Assembly: GCF_002111585.1 (NCBI RefSeq)
Contig: NZ_LUTP01000030.1
Span: 1-38,355, forward strand
Origin: Lonsdalea iberica
Lineage (GTDB): Bacteria > Pseudomonadota > Gammaproteobacteria > Enterobacterales > Enterobacteriaceae
Reading direction: 5' to 3'
DNA length: 38,355 nucleotides
Below, one piece after another: positions 17,114-26,232 of the stretch. The notes under the pieces were generated by a model. That model searched no databases. It saw only the letters and a program-made list of their open reading frames with translations, and was not told the origin of the DNA. Made by a program: the position numbers and the translations under genes. Each line of letters opens with the position of its first letter. Positions within the stretch are counted from its first letter, which is position 1.

Positions 17114-18589
17114 ATGAATCAGCATAAAAGCAAAGACTCTGAACGCCATGCGGCCAAGCGACGCTGGCTCGATTCACATGAAGTGGGATACCACAAAACC
17201 ATGGGTAACAGACAGGTACAGATGATCGCCATCGGCGGTTCCATCGGTACCGGCCTGTTCTTAGGCGCGGGCGCTCGTTTACAGATGGCTGGCCCCTCTC
17301 TGGCTCTCGTGTATCTCGCTTGCGGTATTTTCTCCTTTTTCATTCTGCGCGCGCTGGGCGAGTTGGTGCTGCATCGCCCCACCAGCGGCAGTTTCGTCTC
17401 CTATGCCCGAGAGTTTCTCGGAGAGAAAGCCTCGTACGTCGCGGGTTGGATGTATTTCCTCAACTGGGCGATGACCGGTATCGTCGACATTACCGCCGTC
17501 GCGCTCTACATGCATTACTGGGGCACATTTGCCGACGTCCCGCAGTGGGTCTTCGCCCTCAGCGCGCTGGCACTTATCACCACCATGAACATGATCGGGG
17601 TGAAGTGGTTTGCGGAAGCGGAGTTTTGGTTCGCGCTGGTCAAAGTCATCGCGATTTCGCTGTTCCTGATTGTGGGGACCATTTATCTCGGCTCCGGGCT
17701 TGAACTAGACGGCAATCGTACCGGCCTCCATCTCATTACCGATAACGGCGGGCTATTCCCTCACGGAATGCTGCCGGCGCTGGTATTGATACAGGGCGTG
17801 ATATTCGCCTTTGCGGGCGTGGAGCTGATCGGCACCGCCGCCGGTGAGTGTAAAGACCCCGAGAAAATGCTGCCCAAAGCCATCAACAGCGTGATCTGGC
17901 GCGTGGGTCTGTTCTATGTCGGTTCGGTGATTCTGCTGGTGTGTCTGCTGCCGTGGAACGCCTATCAGGCGGGGCAGAGCCCATTCGTGACGTTCTTCAG
18001 CAAGTTGGGCGTCCCTTACATCGGCACAATCATGAATATCGTGGTGCTGTCGGCGGCGCTCTCCAGCCTCAACTCTGGGCTTTACTCCACCGGACGTATT
18101 CTACGTTCGCTGTCGCTGGGAGGCTCCGCGCCGAAGTTCATGTCCAAAATGAGCGCGCAGTCCGTACCTTATGCGGGTATTTTGGTCACCGTCGGCATCC
18201 ACGCCATCGGCGTGTTCCTGAACTACATCGTTCCGTCGCAGGTATTTGAGATTGTATTGAACATCGCTTCGCTCGGTATCATCAGCTCTTGGGGCTTTAT
18301 CATTGTCTGTCAGATGAAGCTGCGTCAGGCGATTAAAGCAGGGAAAGCCAAACCGATCAGTTTCAAGATGCCTGGCGCGCCGGTGACCTCCTGGCTAACG
18401 CTGGGGTTCCTGCTGTCAGTACTGGTACTGATGGCGTTCGATTACCCTAACGGCACCTACACCATCTCCACGCTGCCGCTGCTTGCCATCATGCTGACGA
18501 TGGGCTGGTATAGCCTGCGCCGCCAAAAGCAGGACGCGAATCTGGTTAAACAGAAGCACGAGCAGCAGGAAACCTCGAACCATCCGTAA
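17114..18589 (+). CDS. ansP: L-asparagine permease
   Basis: A 491-residue inner-membrane transporter of the amino acid-polyamine-cation superfamily with about 12 membrane segments. It aligns by eye almost end to end with E. coli AnsP: HAAKRRWL, GNRQVQMIAIGG, IGTGLFLGAGARLQMAGP, RALGELVLHRP, and the closing AFDYPNGTYTI. It takes up L-asparagine in exchange with the proton gradient. The C-terminal tail differs and is polar (Gln/Lys-rich). It lies between mltC and speC, where E. coli has nupG, so this is a local rearrangement relative to E. coli. Confidence 0.93.
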   Translation: MNQHKSKDSERHAAKRRWLDSHEVGYHKTMGNRQVQMIAIGGSIGTGLFLGAGARLQMAGPSLALVYLACGIFSFFILRALGELVLHRPTSGSFVSYAREFLGEKASYVAGWMYFLNWAMTGIVDITAVALYMHYWGTFADVPQWVFALSALALITTMNMIGVKWFAEAEFWFALVKVIAISLFLIVGTIYLGSGLELDGNRTGLHLITDNGGLFPHGMLPALVLIQGVIFAFAGVELIGTAAGECKDPEKMLPKAINSVIWRVGLFYVGSVILLVCLLPWNAYQAGQSPFVTFFSKLGVPYIGTIMNIVVLSAALSSLNSGLYSTGRILRSLSLGGSAPKFMSKMSAQSVPYAGILVTVGIHAIGVFLNYIVPSQVFEIVLNIASLGIISSWGFIIVCQMKLRQAIKAGKAKPISFKMPGAPVTSWLTLGFLLSVLVLMAFDYPNGTYTISTLPLLAIMLTMGWYSLRRQKQDANLVKQKHEQQETSNHP

Positions 18590-18607
18590 CGCTTTCTGAC
18601 GTCTATC

Positions 18608-18627
18608 ACCGGGGCTTTAGCCCCGGT
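18608..18627. terminator. Bidirectional hairpin between convergent ansP and speC
   Basis: The 8-base arms ACCGGGGC and GCCCCGGT enclose a TTTA loop. It lies in the 49 bases separating the two convergent stop codons. T tracts are weak on both sides, but the position and stem suit a shared terminator. Confidence 0.75.
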
Positions 18628-18638
18628 ATATTCAGTTC

Positions 18639-20792
18639 CTAGTTCGACACCACATGGGCATACAGCCGTTTACGTCCATCCTCTTCCGTAACGACGTACA
18701 CGCCCTGCAGCTCCGGCGCAAAGCCCGGCATCAGATTCAAACCTGCCTCCAGCGCCAGGAAGTAACGCAGTACCGCTCCGCCCCACACTTCCCCTGGCAC
18801 CACGCATAGCACGCCCGGCGGATAAGGCAACGCCCCCTCAGCCGCAATACGCCCTTCGGCCTCGTCCAGCGTAATCAGTTCGATATCGCCCCGGATAAAA
18901 CAGCTGTGCGCCTCTTGCGGCAACATGACCGCCGCAGGGAACTCCGCTTGGCGGAACATCGCTTTCTGAAGACGCTTCACGTCATGACGCGCATAGAAAT
19001 CGTGCATTTCCTGACACAACCGACGCAACGTATAGCCTTCGTAGCGCTGACGATACTTCTGATACAGGCTTGGCAGAACGTCGCTTAACGGAGCGTTTTG
19101 CTCAATCAACTGCTCGAAGCGCGCCAATGCCTGCACTAAATGATGCATCTTGCGGCTATCTTCCGCCGGGGTCAGCAGAAACAGTATCGTATTCAGGTCG
19201 CATTTTTCCGGAATGATGCCGTGTTCGCGCAGATAGTTGGCCAAAATGGTGGCCGGTATGCCGAACGGCGTGTACTCACCGCTTTCCACATCAATACCGG
19301 GCGTCGTCAGCAGCAGCTTACAAGGGTCGACAAAATACTGATCCTGCGCGTATCCCTCGAAGGCATGCCAGCGTTCCCCCGGTTCAAAGTGGAAGAAGCG
19401 GACGTCCTGCGCCATCGACTCCGTGTCGTGCTCCTGCCAGGGAATGCCGCTCACCGACGTTGGGACGAAAGGCGCGATCATGGAACACTGTTCGAGCAGC
19501 TGTTTGCGGGTTTCGATGCCCAACTTCACGCACTCCTGCCACAAGCGGCGGCCGCTCGTGCCTTCATGCATCTTGGCGTTGACATCCAGCGCGGCGAAAA
19601 GTGGATAGAACGGACTCGTCGAGGCATGCAGCATAAAGGCATTGTTGAGCCGCTTATGGTTGCAGAAACGCTTCTGCCCCTTGATGTGGGTGTCTTTCTT
19701 GTGGATCTGTGACGTTTGGGAAAAGCCGGCCTGTTGTTTATGCACCGACTGCGTCACAAAGATCCCCGGATCGTTTTCATTGAGTTCGAGAAGAAGCGGC
19801 GAGCACTGCTCCATCATCGGAATAAACTGTTCGTAACCGACCCAGGCGGAATCAAACAAAATGTAGTCACAAAGATGACCGATACTGTCGACCACCTGAC
19901 GCGCGTTATAGATGATGCCGTCATAGGTGCCAAGCTGGATCACCGCCAGACGGAATGGCCTTGCCACCTCGGCGCGCTCAGGGGCTACCGCCCTGATCTG
20001 CTCACGCAGGTAAGCCTCGTCAAAGCAATGAGCGTCGATGCCGCCAATCAGACCAAACGGGTTTCGCGCCGTTTCGAGATACACCGGCGTCGCGCCCGCC
20101 TGAATGAGCGCACCGTGATGATTGGACTTGTGATTGTTACGGTCGAACAGCACCAGATCGCCCCGCGTCAGCAGCGCATTGGTGACGACCTTGTTCGCCG
20201 CGGAGGTGCCGTTCAGCACAAAATAAGTTTTGTCCGCATTGAAGATCTTGGCTGCGAATTTCTGGGCTTTTTTCGCGGCACCTTCGTGGATCAGCAGGTC
20301 GCCCAGTTTCACATCCGCATTGCAGATATCCGATCGAAAGAGGCTCTCCCCATAAAACTCATAGAACTGACGCCCGGCGGGATGCTTGCGGAAGAATTGT
20401 CCGCCTTGATGACCCGGGCAGGCAAAGGTCGTCGCGCCCATTTCGACATATTGGGTCAACGTGTCGAAAAACGGCGGCAATAGCGCATCTTCATACGTAC
20501 GGGCCGCCGCCTCCAGCAGAACGGCATGCTCGCCCGCCTCATCCAGGTTCAGCCACTCACTGCCTGGGGGCAACATTTCGGTGCTCCCCTCTTCCGGCAT
20601 ACGCAGCACAAAAGCCGGGATAGCAAACCCCGTGTGATGTAACACTGACAAAATACCACTGTGAGCTTCATCAGCAGATACCACCACTGCAGCGATATCC
20701 GTAAAGTCGGTCTGACTCATGGCGACTACCGCTCGTTCAGTGATTAAACGGGCGGCAACCGCTGAATTGGCCGCAATTTTCAACTGTTTCAT
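18639..20792 (-). CDS. speC: Ornithine decarboxylase, constitutive (biosynthetic) type
   Basis: 717 residues from the ATG at 20792; E. coli SpeC has 711. An in-frame ATG at 20840 would add 16 residues, but it lies upstream of a TATACT -10 candidate (20819-20824) and lacks homology. It is a PLP-dependent fold I enzyme converting ornithine to putrescine, the entry to polyamines. The N-terminal wing domain (about 1-105) precedes the core TFACPGHQGGQFF. The PLP lysine is K352 in QSVHKQQAGFSQ, preceded by DSAWVGYE. The C-terminal domain ends GALPYPPGVLCVVPGE. Neighbouring tRNA-Phe matches the E. coli speC-pheV region. Confidence 0.95.
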   Translation of the reverse strand: MKQLKIAANSAVAARLITERAVVAMSQTDFTDIAAVVVSADEAHSGILSVLHHTGFAIPAFVLRMPEEGSTEMLPPGSEWLNLDEAGEHAVLLEAAARTYEDALLPPFFDTLTQYVEMGATTFACPGHQGGQFFRKHPAGRQFYEFYGESLFRSDICNADVKLGDLLIHEGAAKKAQKFAAKIFNADKTYFVLNGTSAANKVVTNALLTRGDLVLFDRNNHKSNHHGALIQAGATPVYLETARNPFGLIGGIDAHCFDEAYLREQIRAVAPERAEVARPFRLAVIQLGTYDGIIYNARQVVDSIGHLCDYILFDSAWVGYEQFIPMMEQCSPLLLELNENDPGIFVTQSVHKQQAGFSQTSQIHKKDTHIKGQKRFCNHKRLNNAFMLHASTSPFYPLFAALDVNAKMHEGTSGRRLWQECVKLGIETRKQLLEQCSMIAPFVPTSVSGIPWQEHDTESMAQDVRFFHFEPGERWHAFEGYAQDQYFVDPCKLLLTTPGIDVESGEYTPFGIPATILANYLREHGIIPEKCDLNTILFLLTPAEDSRKMHHLVQALARFEQLIEQNAPLSDVLPSLYQKYRQRYEGYTLRRLCQEMHDFYARHDVKRLQKAMFRQAEFPAAVMLPQEAHSCFIRGDIELITLDEAEGRIAAEGALPYPPGVLCVVPGEVWGGAVLRYFLALEAGLNLMPGFAPELQGVYVVTEEDGRKRLYAHVVSN

Positions 20793-21359
20793 GTAACAAA
20801 CCCAAACGATCAAAGATGAGTATATGTGCCTGAAAGACACACCGCTGGGATAACGCGCCCAACCGTGCCGGTCGTGTTCCGTCCGCCGATACCATTTAGT
20901 GTATGACTCGTGCGGAAAACTGCCGAAACAAAGGAGATACGGGCCCGTTTTATCCGATAGACATCAGTAAAATCAGAGCGATAACTCTATTTTTAATCAT
21001 GTCTAACAGTGAGCGTCGACACGCCTCACCGCATAGCGAAGGGAAATAAACTAGAGAAAGAGAAAGCTACAGCCACGTGACCGGAGTACCGAGACATCAT
21101 CAAAGTCGTGGCGCGCAGCGTCTGCACCAGAAGCATTGAGTCCGACATATCAACGACCCTCGATAATCACAGATGAAAGGAAAGTCAAAAAACCGGGCAA
21201 TATTCGCACTATTTTTTATCCAATTCAAGAAAGCCCCAGCCGCATAAGTCGGGAAAATCGAAAATCGCCCTCCCCCTACCTGGCTAGCAGCGCTTCTACG
21301 TAGGAGATCACGACATTGTTTGAAAATAGAGCAAGCAGGCGGCATGAGGCAGAAACCCG
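20793..21359. other. Non-coding region between speC and tRNA-Phe
   Basis: About 570 bases without a supported gene. It holds the speC leader and a likely TATACT -10 box (20819-20824, minus strand). An 81-codon minus frame (21100-21345) lacks a ribosome site and recognisable sequence. Nothing else is seen. Confidence 0.45.
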
Positions 21360-21388
21360 TTGACGACTCCGGTGATATACGGTTTAAT
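21360..21388 (+). promoter_or_regulatory. Promoter of tRNA-Phe with GC-rich discriminator
   Basis: TTGACG (21360-21365) and TTTAAT (21383-21388) are separated by exactly 17 bases. GCGCCCCG follows, a GC-rich discriminator typical of stable-RNA promoters under stringent control. The tRNA begins 11 bases after the -10 box. Confidence 0.85.
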
Positions 21389-21398
21389 GCGCCCCGTT

Positions 21399-21474
21399 GC
21401 CCGGATAGCTCAGTCGGTAGAGCAGGGGATTGAAAATCCCCGTGTCCTTGGTTCGATTCCGAGTCCGGGCACCA
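21399..21474 (+). tRNA. tRNA-Phe (GAA)
   Basis: A 76-base tRNA with an intact cloverleaf. Acceptor arms GCCCGGA and TCCGGGC precede an encoded ACCA. The anticodon loop TTGAAAA places GAA at 21432-21434, and the T loop is TTCGATT. It lies beside speC like pheV in E. coli and serves as the integration target of the following island. Confidence 0.98.
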
Positions 21475-21546
21475 TTTATTAAAGAAACCAGCCTATTGGC
21501 TGGTTTTTTGCTATCTGGGGTACAGACTCTTCATCGAACCCCGTTC
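21455..21546 (+). repeat. att-like direct repeat, left copy (tRNA 3' end plus terminator)
   Basis: About 90 bases covering the tRNA T-arm end, the terminator hairpin and the following stretch up to CCCCGTTC. They recur with few mismatches at 25631-25720. The pair brackets the integrase, Fic, MerR and EthD genes, as expected for attL and attR of an integrated element. Confidence 0.8.
21485..21509 (+). terminator. Terminator of tRNA-Phe
   Basis: The arms AAACCAGCC and GGCTGGTTT enclose a TATT loop and run into a T tract, 10 bases after the tRNA. Confidence 0.9.
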
Positions 21547-21620
21547 GATTATTCGCCGCGAGCGGCTCACCCCTTCGGGGCCAGCGCGGAACGCGCTATT
21601 CAACGCCTGCGGCGTAGTCT

Positions 21621-21634
21621 GAGTCCGGCACCAC
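21621..21634 (+). repeat. Third att-like core
   Basis: GAGTCCGGCACCAC matches the tRNA 3' end with one G missing and is identical to the core at 25637-25650. It lies about 160 bases upstream of the integrase start, the usual attL position for P4-type integrases, which suggests nested or successive insertions. Confidence 0.6.
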
Positions 21635-21794
21635 CTTTCCTTTTTTATGCCTCCCTATCAATCCCTATGTTGTTGCGATTTAATCAGTTGGCGTAAAAAT
21701 CTTTTCCGATGCGTTTTGATTTATCCCTTCGTATCCGGAAAATTCGGGGTCAGATTGCGGGTCATTCAGTTCGATGAACGAAGGAGACCCTCAC

Positions 21795-23055
21795 ATGGCC
21801 CTGAATGACAGCAAAATCCGCGCAGCCAAATCTCGCGCAAAATCCTACAAACTTACCGACTCGCAAGGCCTGTACCTGACGGTATCCGCCAACGGCGCTA
21901 AGTTATGGTATTTCCGCTATCGCTTCGGCGGTAAGGAAAACCGTCTGGCCTTTGGTCCCTACCCGCAGGTGACGCTGGCGGAAGCCCGCGAGAAGCGCGA
22001 CGCGGCGCGTAAGCTGCTGGCGTCCGGCCTCTGCCCTTCCTTGATCCGCAAAACGGATAATACCGCCGTTGATGAATCCCACAGCTTTCAGTACATCGCC
22101 ACCGCATGGCACACCAGTTGCCTTAAGCTCTGGTCGGACGCTCACGCCGATAAGATCCTCACCTGCCTGAAACGCTACGTTTTTCCCAATATCGGCGCGA
22201 TGGATATCGCTCAGATTGAGACCCGCCATCTGGCGCAGTTGGTTAAAACCATCGACGATAAAGGCGTGCATGACGTCGCCGGGCGGGTACGTCAGCACCT
22301 GACCAAAATCATGCGCCACGCGGTCCAGCAGGGCGTGATTAAATATAATCCCGCTTACGATCTGGATGGCGTCGTGACCCCGGTGGTGACCCAACATCAT
22401 CCCGCCCTGCCGCTAAAACGCCTGCCTGAACTACTGGAGAAGATTGATAGAGCTACAAACCCGTCTGGCGCTGGAATTGAATCTGCACGTCTTTCTGCGC
22501 TCCAGCGAGTTACGGCTTGCACGCTGGGATGAATTCAATCTGAAAGCCCATATCTGGACCGTACCCGCGCAACGCGAGGCTGTAAAAGGCGTAAGGTTCT
22601 CAGAGCGAGGCGCAAAGATGAGGGATGAACATCTGGTGCCGCTGTCACGGCGGGCGGTCGCCCTGCTGAAACAGATTCAGGTGATTTCCGGCGAGTCGAT
22701 ATTCGTTTTTCCGGGCGCACATATGCTCAACAAGCCGATGAGTGAAAACACCATCAATAAGGCGCTGCGCGTGATCGGCTATGACACCAAAACCGAGGTG
22801 TGCGGCCACGGCTTCAGGACCATGGCCTGTAGCGCCCTGAACGAGTCCGGACGCTGGTCAAAAGATGTCATTGAGCGGCAGATGAGCCACAAAGAGCGCA
22901 ACGGCGTGCGGGCTGCTTATGTGCATAAAGCGGAGCATTTGGAAGCCAGAATCGAAATGATGCAGTGGTGGTCGGATTATCTGGACGTCAGCCGGGATGG
23001 ATATGTCGTGCCATATATTTATGCGCGACAGCATAAGGCCGCGGGTACAGCTTGA
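21795..23055 (+). pseudogene. P4-type tyrosine recombinase (island integrase), frameshifted
   Basis: Two frames together make one P4-family integrase. The first (start 21795, MALNDSKIRAAK) carries the N-terminal DUF4102 domain (LTDSQGLYLTV, then WYFRYRF, AFGPYPQVTLAEAR) and the core-binding domain, and it stays homologous up to LPELLEKID near 22449. Homology then continues in another frame (from about 22455, LQTRLALELN) to the end at 23055. A few codons appear to be lost at the switch. The catalytic residues survive in the second half: Arg in RSSELRLARW, HGFR, SHKER and the C-terminal Tyr in AAYVHKAE. The protein is probably inactive. Its place next to the tRNA 3' end is standard for this family. 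Confidence 0.88.
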
Positions 23056-23252
23056 CGGTTAATTCTCTGACAGGAGCAGACCTGATGCGAGGGATCTGCC
23101 TCTTTGCTTTCTGAAAGGTTTTACCTTCTGATTTTTAACGACCATTCGGGAAACGCCTAAAATTATTCTGAATGTCAGATCAGGTCCGAGCAAATATAGG
23201 GTACGAGCATACTATGTTAAATTTCACTGACATTGCGTACTCATGCAAATAA

Positions 23253-24395
23253 TCACAAATCAGGAATAAACCCTTCTTCCCTCAGAGCCTTAATCACCCC
23301 ACGAATCAGATACGAGTTAGAGAACTTCGCTGTATAGGTACGAGCCCCTTCTTCTACTGGCTGGAGCAATCCCCGCTCAATCAGCTTACCAAGCTGGTAA
23401 GTCACCTGCGTCGGTTTCAGATCAGGTAAAACGGCGCGGAGATCGCCTGCTTTTATCGTCCCCAGCTCAACGGCGCGTTTCAGAACTTTCGACTCCAGTG
23501 GGTTTATCAGCCCTCTCTCCGAGGAAAAATCGATAGCCGGATACAAGATCTTTTCGCTCAGAAAAGCGTGGTTTGTCAGTTGATCGACTTTCTTCAGCTC
23601 AGAAGAGATCCCCGAAAGGACATATAAGCACCATTCCTCGAGCCCCTGTTCCGTTCCTTTATCGGCTAACGAAAGCATGGCGTAATAGCGTTTACGATCG
23701 TTACAGAATACCGCTGTCGGGTTAAGTACACGGCCACCCGCCTGAACATTAAAACCATATTTGATCAGTAACGCATAGGTCAGCAGTCTTACCGTGCGGC
23801 CATTACCGTTGCCAAAGGGATGTATCCAGCCAAAACGGTGATGCACCAGAGCAATCTTCATCAGATCATACTTTGGCTTGTCGGCTCGGTTAATAAAGGC
23901 GGTCAGGTCAGACATATAGTCAGCAACGCGGATGTGGTCTGGCGGCAAATAATCAGACTGAGCAATGCTGACATTATGTTGTCGATATGCACCGGGCGTT
24001 CTGTCGCCCTCCTGTTGCAGCCCGGCGACTGCCAGACTATGCAACTCGCGGATAAAATATTCCGTTATCTCATCGCCATCGTTCAGGTATTCGTCAATGA
24101 ACTCCATCGCGGCTTCAATATTGTTGATTTCTTTGAGCTGATCCGTCGAACTCTGTGTTCCCTCAACCTTGCTTTCAACATAGTCGGCAAGCGTGGTGTG
24201 GTTTCCCTCAATCCTTGCAGAGCCAAGACTCTCCAACATGTGGAAAACCGCCTTCAACTGCGCAAACAGGATAGGGTGAACATCGGTTTCCAGCCGTAGA
24301 TGCCGGAGTAACTCCAGCTCCGTCAGCGCATCGACCAAAGGGGAGTCAAAGCTGGGATTCAGAAGCGAGAGTTCAAAGTGATTAAATTGAGCCAT
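23253..24395 (-). CDS. Fic-domain AMP-transferase, class II, with C-terminal winged helix
   Basis: A 380-residue protein. The Fic core motif HPFGNGNGR (H192-R200) is intact, so the enzyme should transfer AMP (or another nucleotide) to a target hydroxyl. The inhibitory motif S-x3-E-G (S59 to E63-G64, in SARIEGN) precedes the core, which defines class II Fic proteins whose activity is held in check intramolecularly by the Glu. The C-terminal 100 residues form a winged helix ([28 protein letters not shown]), so DNA or protein binding is likely. It is transcribed alone within the island. The target is unknown; toxin-like, self-controlled or housekeeping roles all occur in the family. Confidence 0.9.
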   Translation of the reverse strand: MAQFNHFELSLLNPSFDSPLVDALTELELLRHLRLETDVHPILFAQLKAVFHMLESLGSARIEGNHTTLADYVESKVEGTQSSTDQLKEINNIEAAMEFIDEYLNDGDEITEYFIRELHSLAVAGLQQEGDRTPGAYRQHNVSIAQSDYLPPDHIRVADYMSDLTAFINRADKPKYDLMKIALVHHRFGWIHPFGNGNGRTVRLLTYALLIKYGFNVQAGGRVLNPTAVFCNDRKRYYAMLSLADKGTEQGLEEWCLYVLSGISSELKKVDQLTNHAFLSEKILYPAIDFSSERGLINPLESKVLKRAVELGTIKAGDLRAVLPDLKPTQVTYQLGKLIERGLLQPVEEGARTYTAKFSNSYLIRGVIKALREEGFIPDL

Positions 24396-24599
24396 GATGT
24401 TTAGTTATCTCAACTGGTGCATGACGATATCTCAAAAGTATAGCAAAAATACTAATAGAATCTATAAATTAGAAATTTCATCTTTTCTCATTATCTCAAA
24501 AAACTTTGTTCCAACATATCAAATGTAAGTTTGAACGATGTTCAATCGGAAGGGTAGGATCCATTGTCCGCATGCTGTTAGCAGGTAAATTGTTAGGGG

Positions 24600-24932
24600 C
24601 TAGTCAATAAGAAACTTATTAAGAAGATTGCGGCTTTCCGAGAGCGCTTCAAACTGACGGTCTATCTGCATCAGTTGTTCTCGCACTTTAGCTTTTAGTT
24701 CCTCGCAAGGTGAGGTTCCTGCATGTACGCAGTTCAGCAAACTACGCACAACCGGTAACGTGAAGCCTGCACCATTCAGAATAAGTATCCGTCTGAGAAT
24801 ATCCACATCTTCTGACGAGAAACTTCGATAGCCTGCGTCGGTTCGCGAAGGATGAAGCAAACCTGCGCTCTCGTAGTACCGAAGCATCCGTATGCTAACG
24901 CCAGTCAATGCCGCCAGTTTTCCAATCTGCAT
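24600..24932 (-). CDS. MerR-family transcription regulator
   Basis: A 110-residue protein with the MerR winged helix at the N-terminus (IGKLAALTGVSIRMLRYYE, then GYRSFSSEDVDIL) and a dimerisation coiled coil. Two Cys (in NCVHAGTSPCEE) could be sensory, but they do not match the metal-binding pattern of CueR or ZntR. It is divergent from an EthD-like gene, with a perfect dyad inside an overlong promoter spacer between them, so it should activate that gene by promoter distortion. The inducer is unknown. Confidence 0.9.
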   Translation of the reverse strand: MQIGKLAALTGVSIRMLRYYESAGLLHPSRTDAGYRSFSSEDVDILRRILILNGAGFTLPVVRSLLNCVHAGTSPCEELKAKVREQLMQIDRQFEALSESRNLLNKFLID

Positions 24933-24941
24933 AACGTCCTC

Positions 24942-24973
24942 TTGACTCTGACACCACTGTCAGAGTGTAAGCT
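24942..24973 (+). promoter_or_regulatory. MerR-type promoter with operator dyad
   Basis: TTGACT (24942-24947) and TAAGCT (24968-24973) are 20 bases apart, longer than the optimal 17. The spacer contains the perfect dyad CTCTGAC (24946-24952) and GTCAGAG (24959-24965). An overlong spacer holding a dyad is the hallmark of MerR-activated promoters; it faces the EthD-like gene. Confidence 0.8.
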
Positions 24974-25003
24974 TTGAACTCCCGAAATGACAGGAGTAGC
25001 GAC

Positions 25004-25381
25004 ATGTTAAAACTAGTCATGTGTGTCAAAAGGCGCGCCCATTTAACGCGAGAAGAATTTGATCATTACTGGCGTAATCAACATGCCTCACTGGTGGTTA
25101 AACACTCAGAACGTCTTGGTATTCGTAAGTACATCCAGACAGTTCCCTTTGCGAATAATACTGCGCAATCGGCGCTTCAGCAGACAAGAAATTCATTGCC
25201 CGTCGATTTTGATGGTTGCGCCGAGTTGTGGTGGGACAGTCTGGAGTCGCATCTTGCAGCCCGAAAAACAGAAGAAGGATTAAGCGCCCTTCAGGAGCTT
25301 ATTGATGATGAGGGGAAATTCGTGGATTTGCAGCATTCGCAACTCTGGTACAGTGAGGAGCGGTGCGTGATTTGTGAGTGA
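25004..25381 (+). CDS. EthD-like dimeric alpha-beta barrel protein
   Basis: 125 residues from the ATG at 25004, which has AGGAG upstream; an ATG at 24974 lies within the promoter. The pattern KLVMCVKRRAHLTREEFDHYW, followed by NQHASLV, is that of the EthD / ferredoxin-like barrel superfamily. Members act in degradative or ring-modifying reactions, often as small monooxygenases or lyases. Its own reaction cannot be told. It is probably the single target of the divergent MerR regulator. Confidence 0.75.
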   Translation: MLKLVMCVKRRAHLTREEFDHYWRNQHASLVVKHSERLGIRKYIQTVPFANNTAQSALQQTRNSLPVDFDGCAELWWDSLESHLAARKTEEGLSALQELIDDEGKFVDLQHSQLWYSEERCVICE

Positions 25382-25630
25382 AACGTCGACGGGTTTAAAA
25401 ATTACTCTATTCGTCTATTCAGAAGCGACTTTTTGGTGAAAATTTAAACCAACTCATTCTAGCGTTATATATGGACCTGGACACATAACGGAGCCCCAGC
25501 CCTTAAACATCGATTTTTCGTAATAACCCTCACAAAAACAAAGTGATTTTTTATGGGGGCTTTCATGGGGGCGCGGTTTACAAGAAATACCAACAAAACC
25601 AATAATAAACAGCATATTAATCGTCGATAT
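25382..25630. other. Remnant DNA at the right end of the island
   Basis: No gene is supported between the EthD-like gene and the right repeat. Short frames are present without ribosome sites. It is probably a decayed island end. Confidence 0.35.
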
Positions 25631-25720
25631 GATCCCGAGTCCGGCACCACTTATTAAAGAAACCAGCCTATTGGCTGGTTTTTTGCTTTCTGGGTACGGA
25701 CTCTTCATCGAACCCCGTTC
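25631..25720 (+). repeat. att-like direct repeat, right copy, with terminator
   Basis: This repeats 21455-21546 (tRNA 3' end, AAACCAGCC / GGCTGGTTT hairpin and T tract, to CCCCGTTC) with one G missing from the tRNA portion and scattered mismatches. It marks the right end of the 4 kb element, immediately before the biosynthetic cluster. Confidence 0.8.
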
Positions 25721-26232
25721 TGCTCTCTATCTTCGGGCCACCCCGCTTCGGCTGGGGAATATGCACTATGCAAACACTCTCGTCCTTTGTGTCTGGGTTA
25801 AGCCTCCCTCCGTCCTCTACTACGCCTATTACTCACTGCGCCAATACAATGCGTTCAGCCGTCGCGAAAATCCTCCACAAACATTTTCATGTGACCCTCA
25901 GAGCCTGATAACGCATGGGCCAAACTACGATTAATTCAGTGAGATTAACGAAAATCCCGCGTAACCTCGTTGAAATAATACGGCTGATCTTCATTTGACC
26001 AATAACAGGGTTGTTATAAAAAAGAAGAAAAAGCTATAAAGAACAATCACTCTTTAAAAAGAATCAAACAGAGTTTAACACCAATATCAATCAATAAATC
26101 GCATATATAGTTCTGAATTATTTAACTTATTCCTTTTTGGAATTAATCTATTTTGATTATATTTTTGTGGTTATTTTAACTTATGGCGTTTTGTCTATAG
26201 CGTAAAAATAAATCTTCAGAAGGGCTAATGTA
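25721..26232 (+). promoter_or_regulatory. AT-rich leader region of the biosynthetic cluster
   Basis: About 510 bases without a supported gene. The first third resembles tRNA-island remnant sequence. The rest (about 25960-26220) is strongly AT-rich and should contain the promoter for the plus-strand cluster; no unique hexamer pair stands out. AGAAGGG at the end is the ribosome site of the first gene. Confidence 0.45.

Noticed and set aside
19716..20483. 255-codon plus frame opposite speC
   Set aside because: It is an antisense shadow of a highly conserved decarboxylase.
21100..21345. 81-codon minus frame upstream of tRNA-Phe
   Set aside because: No ribosome site, mixed Cys/Arg composition and no similarity that I recognise.
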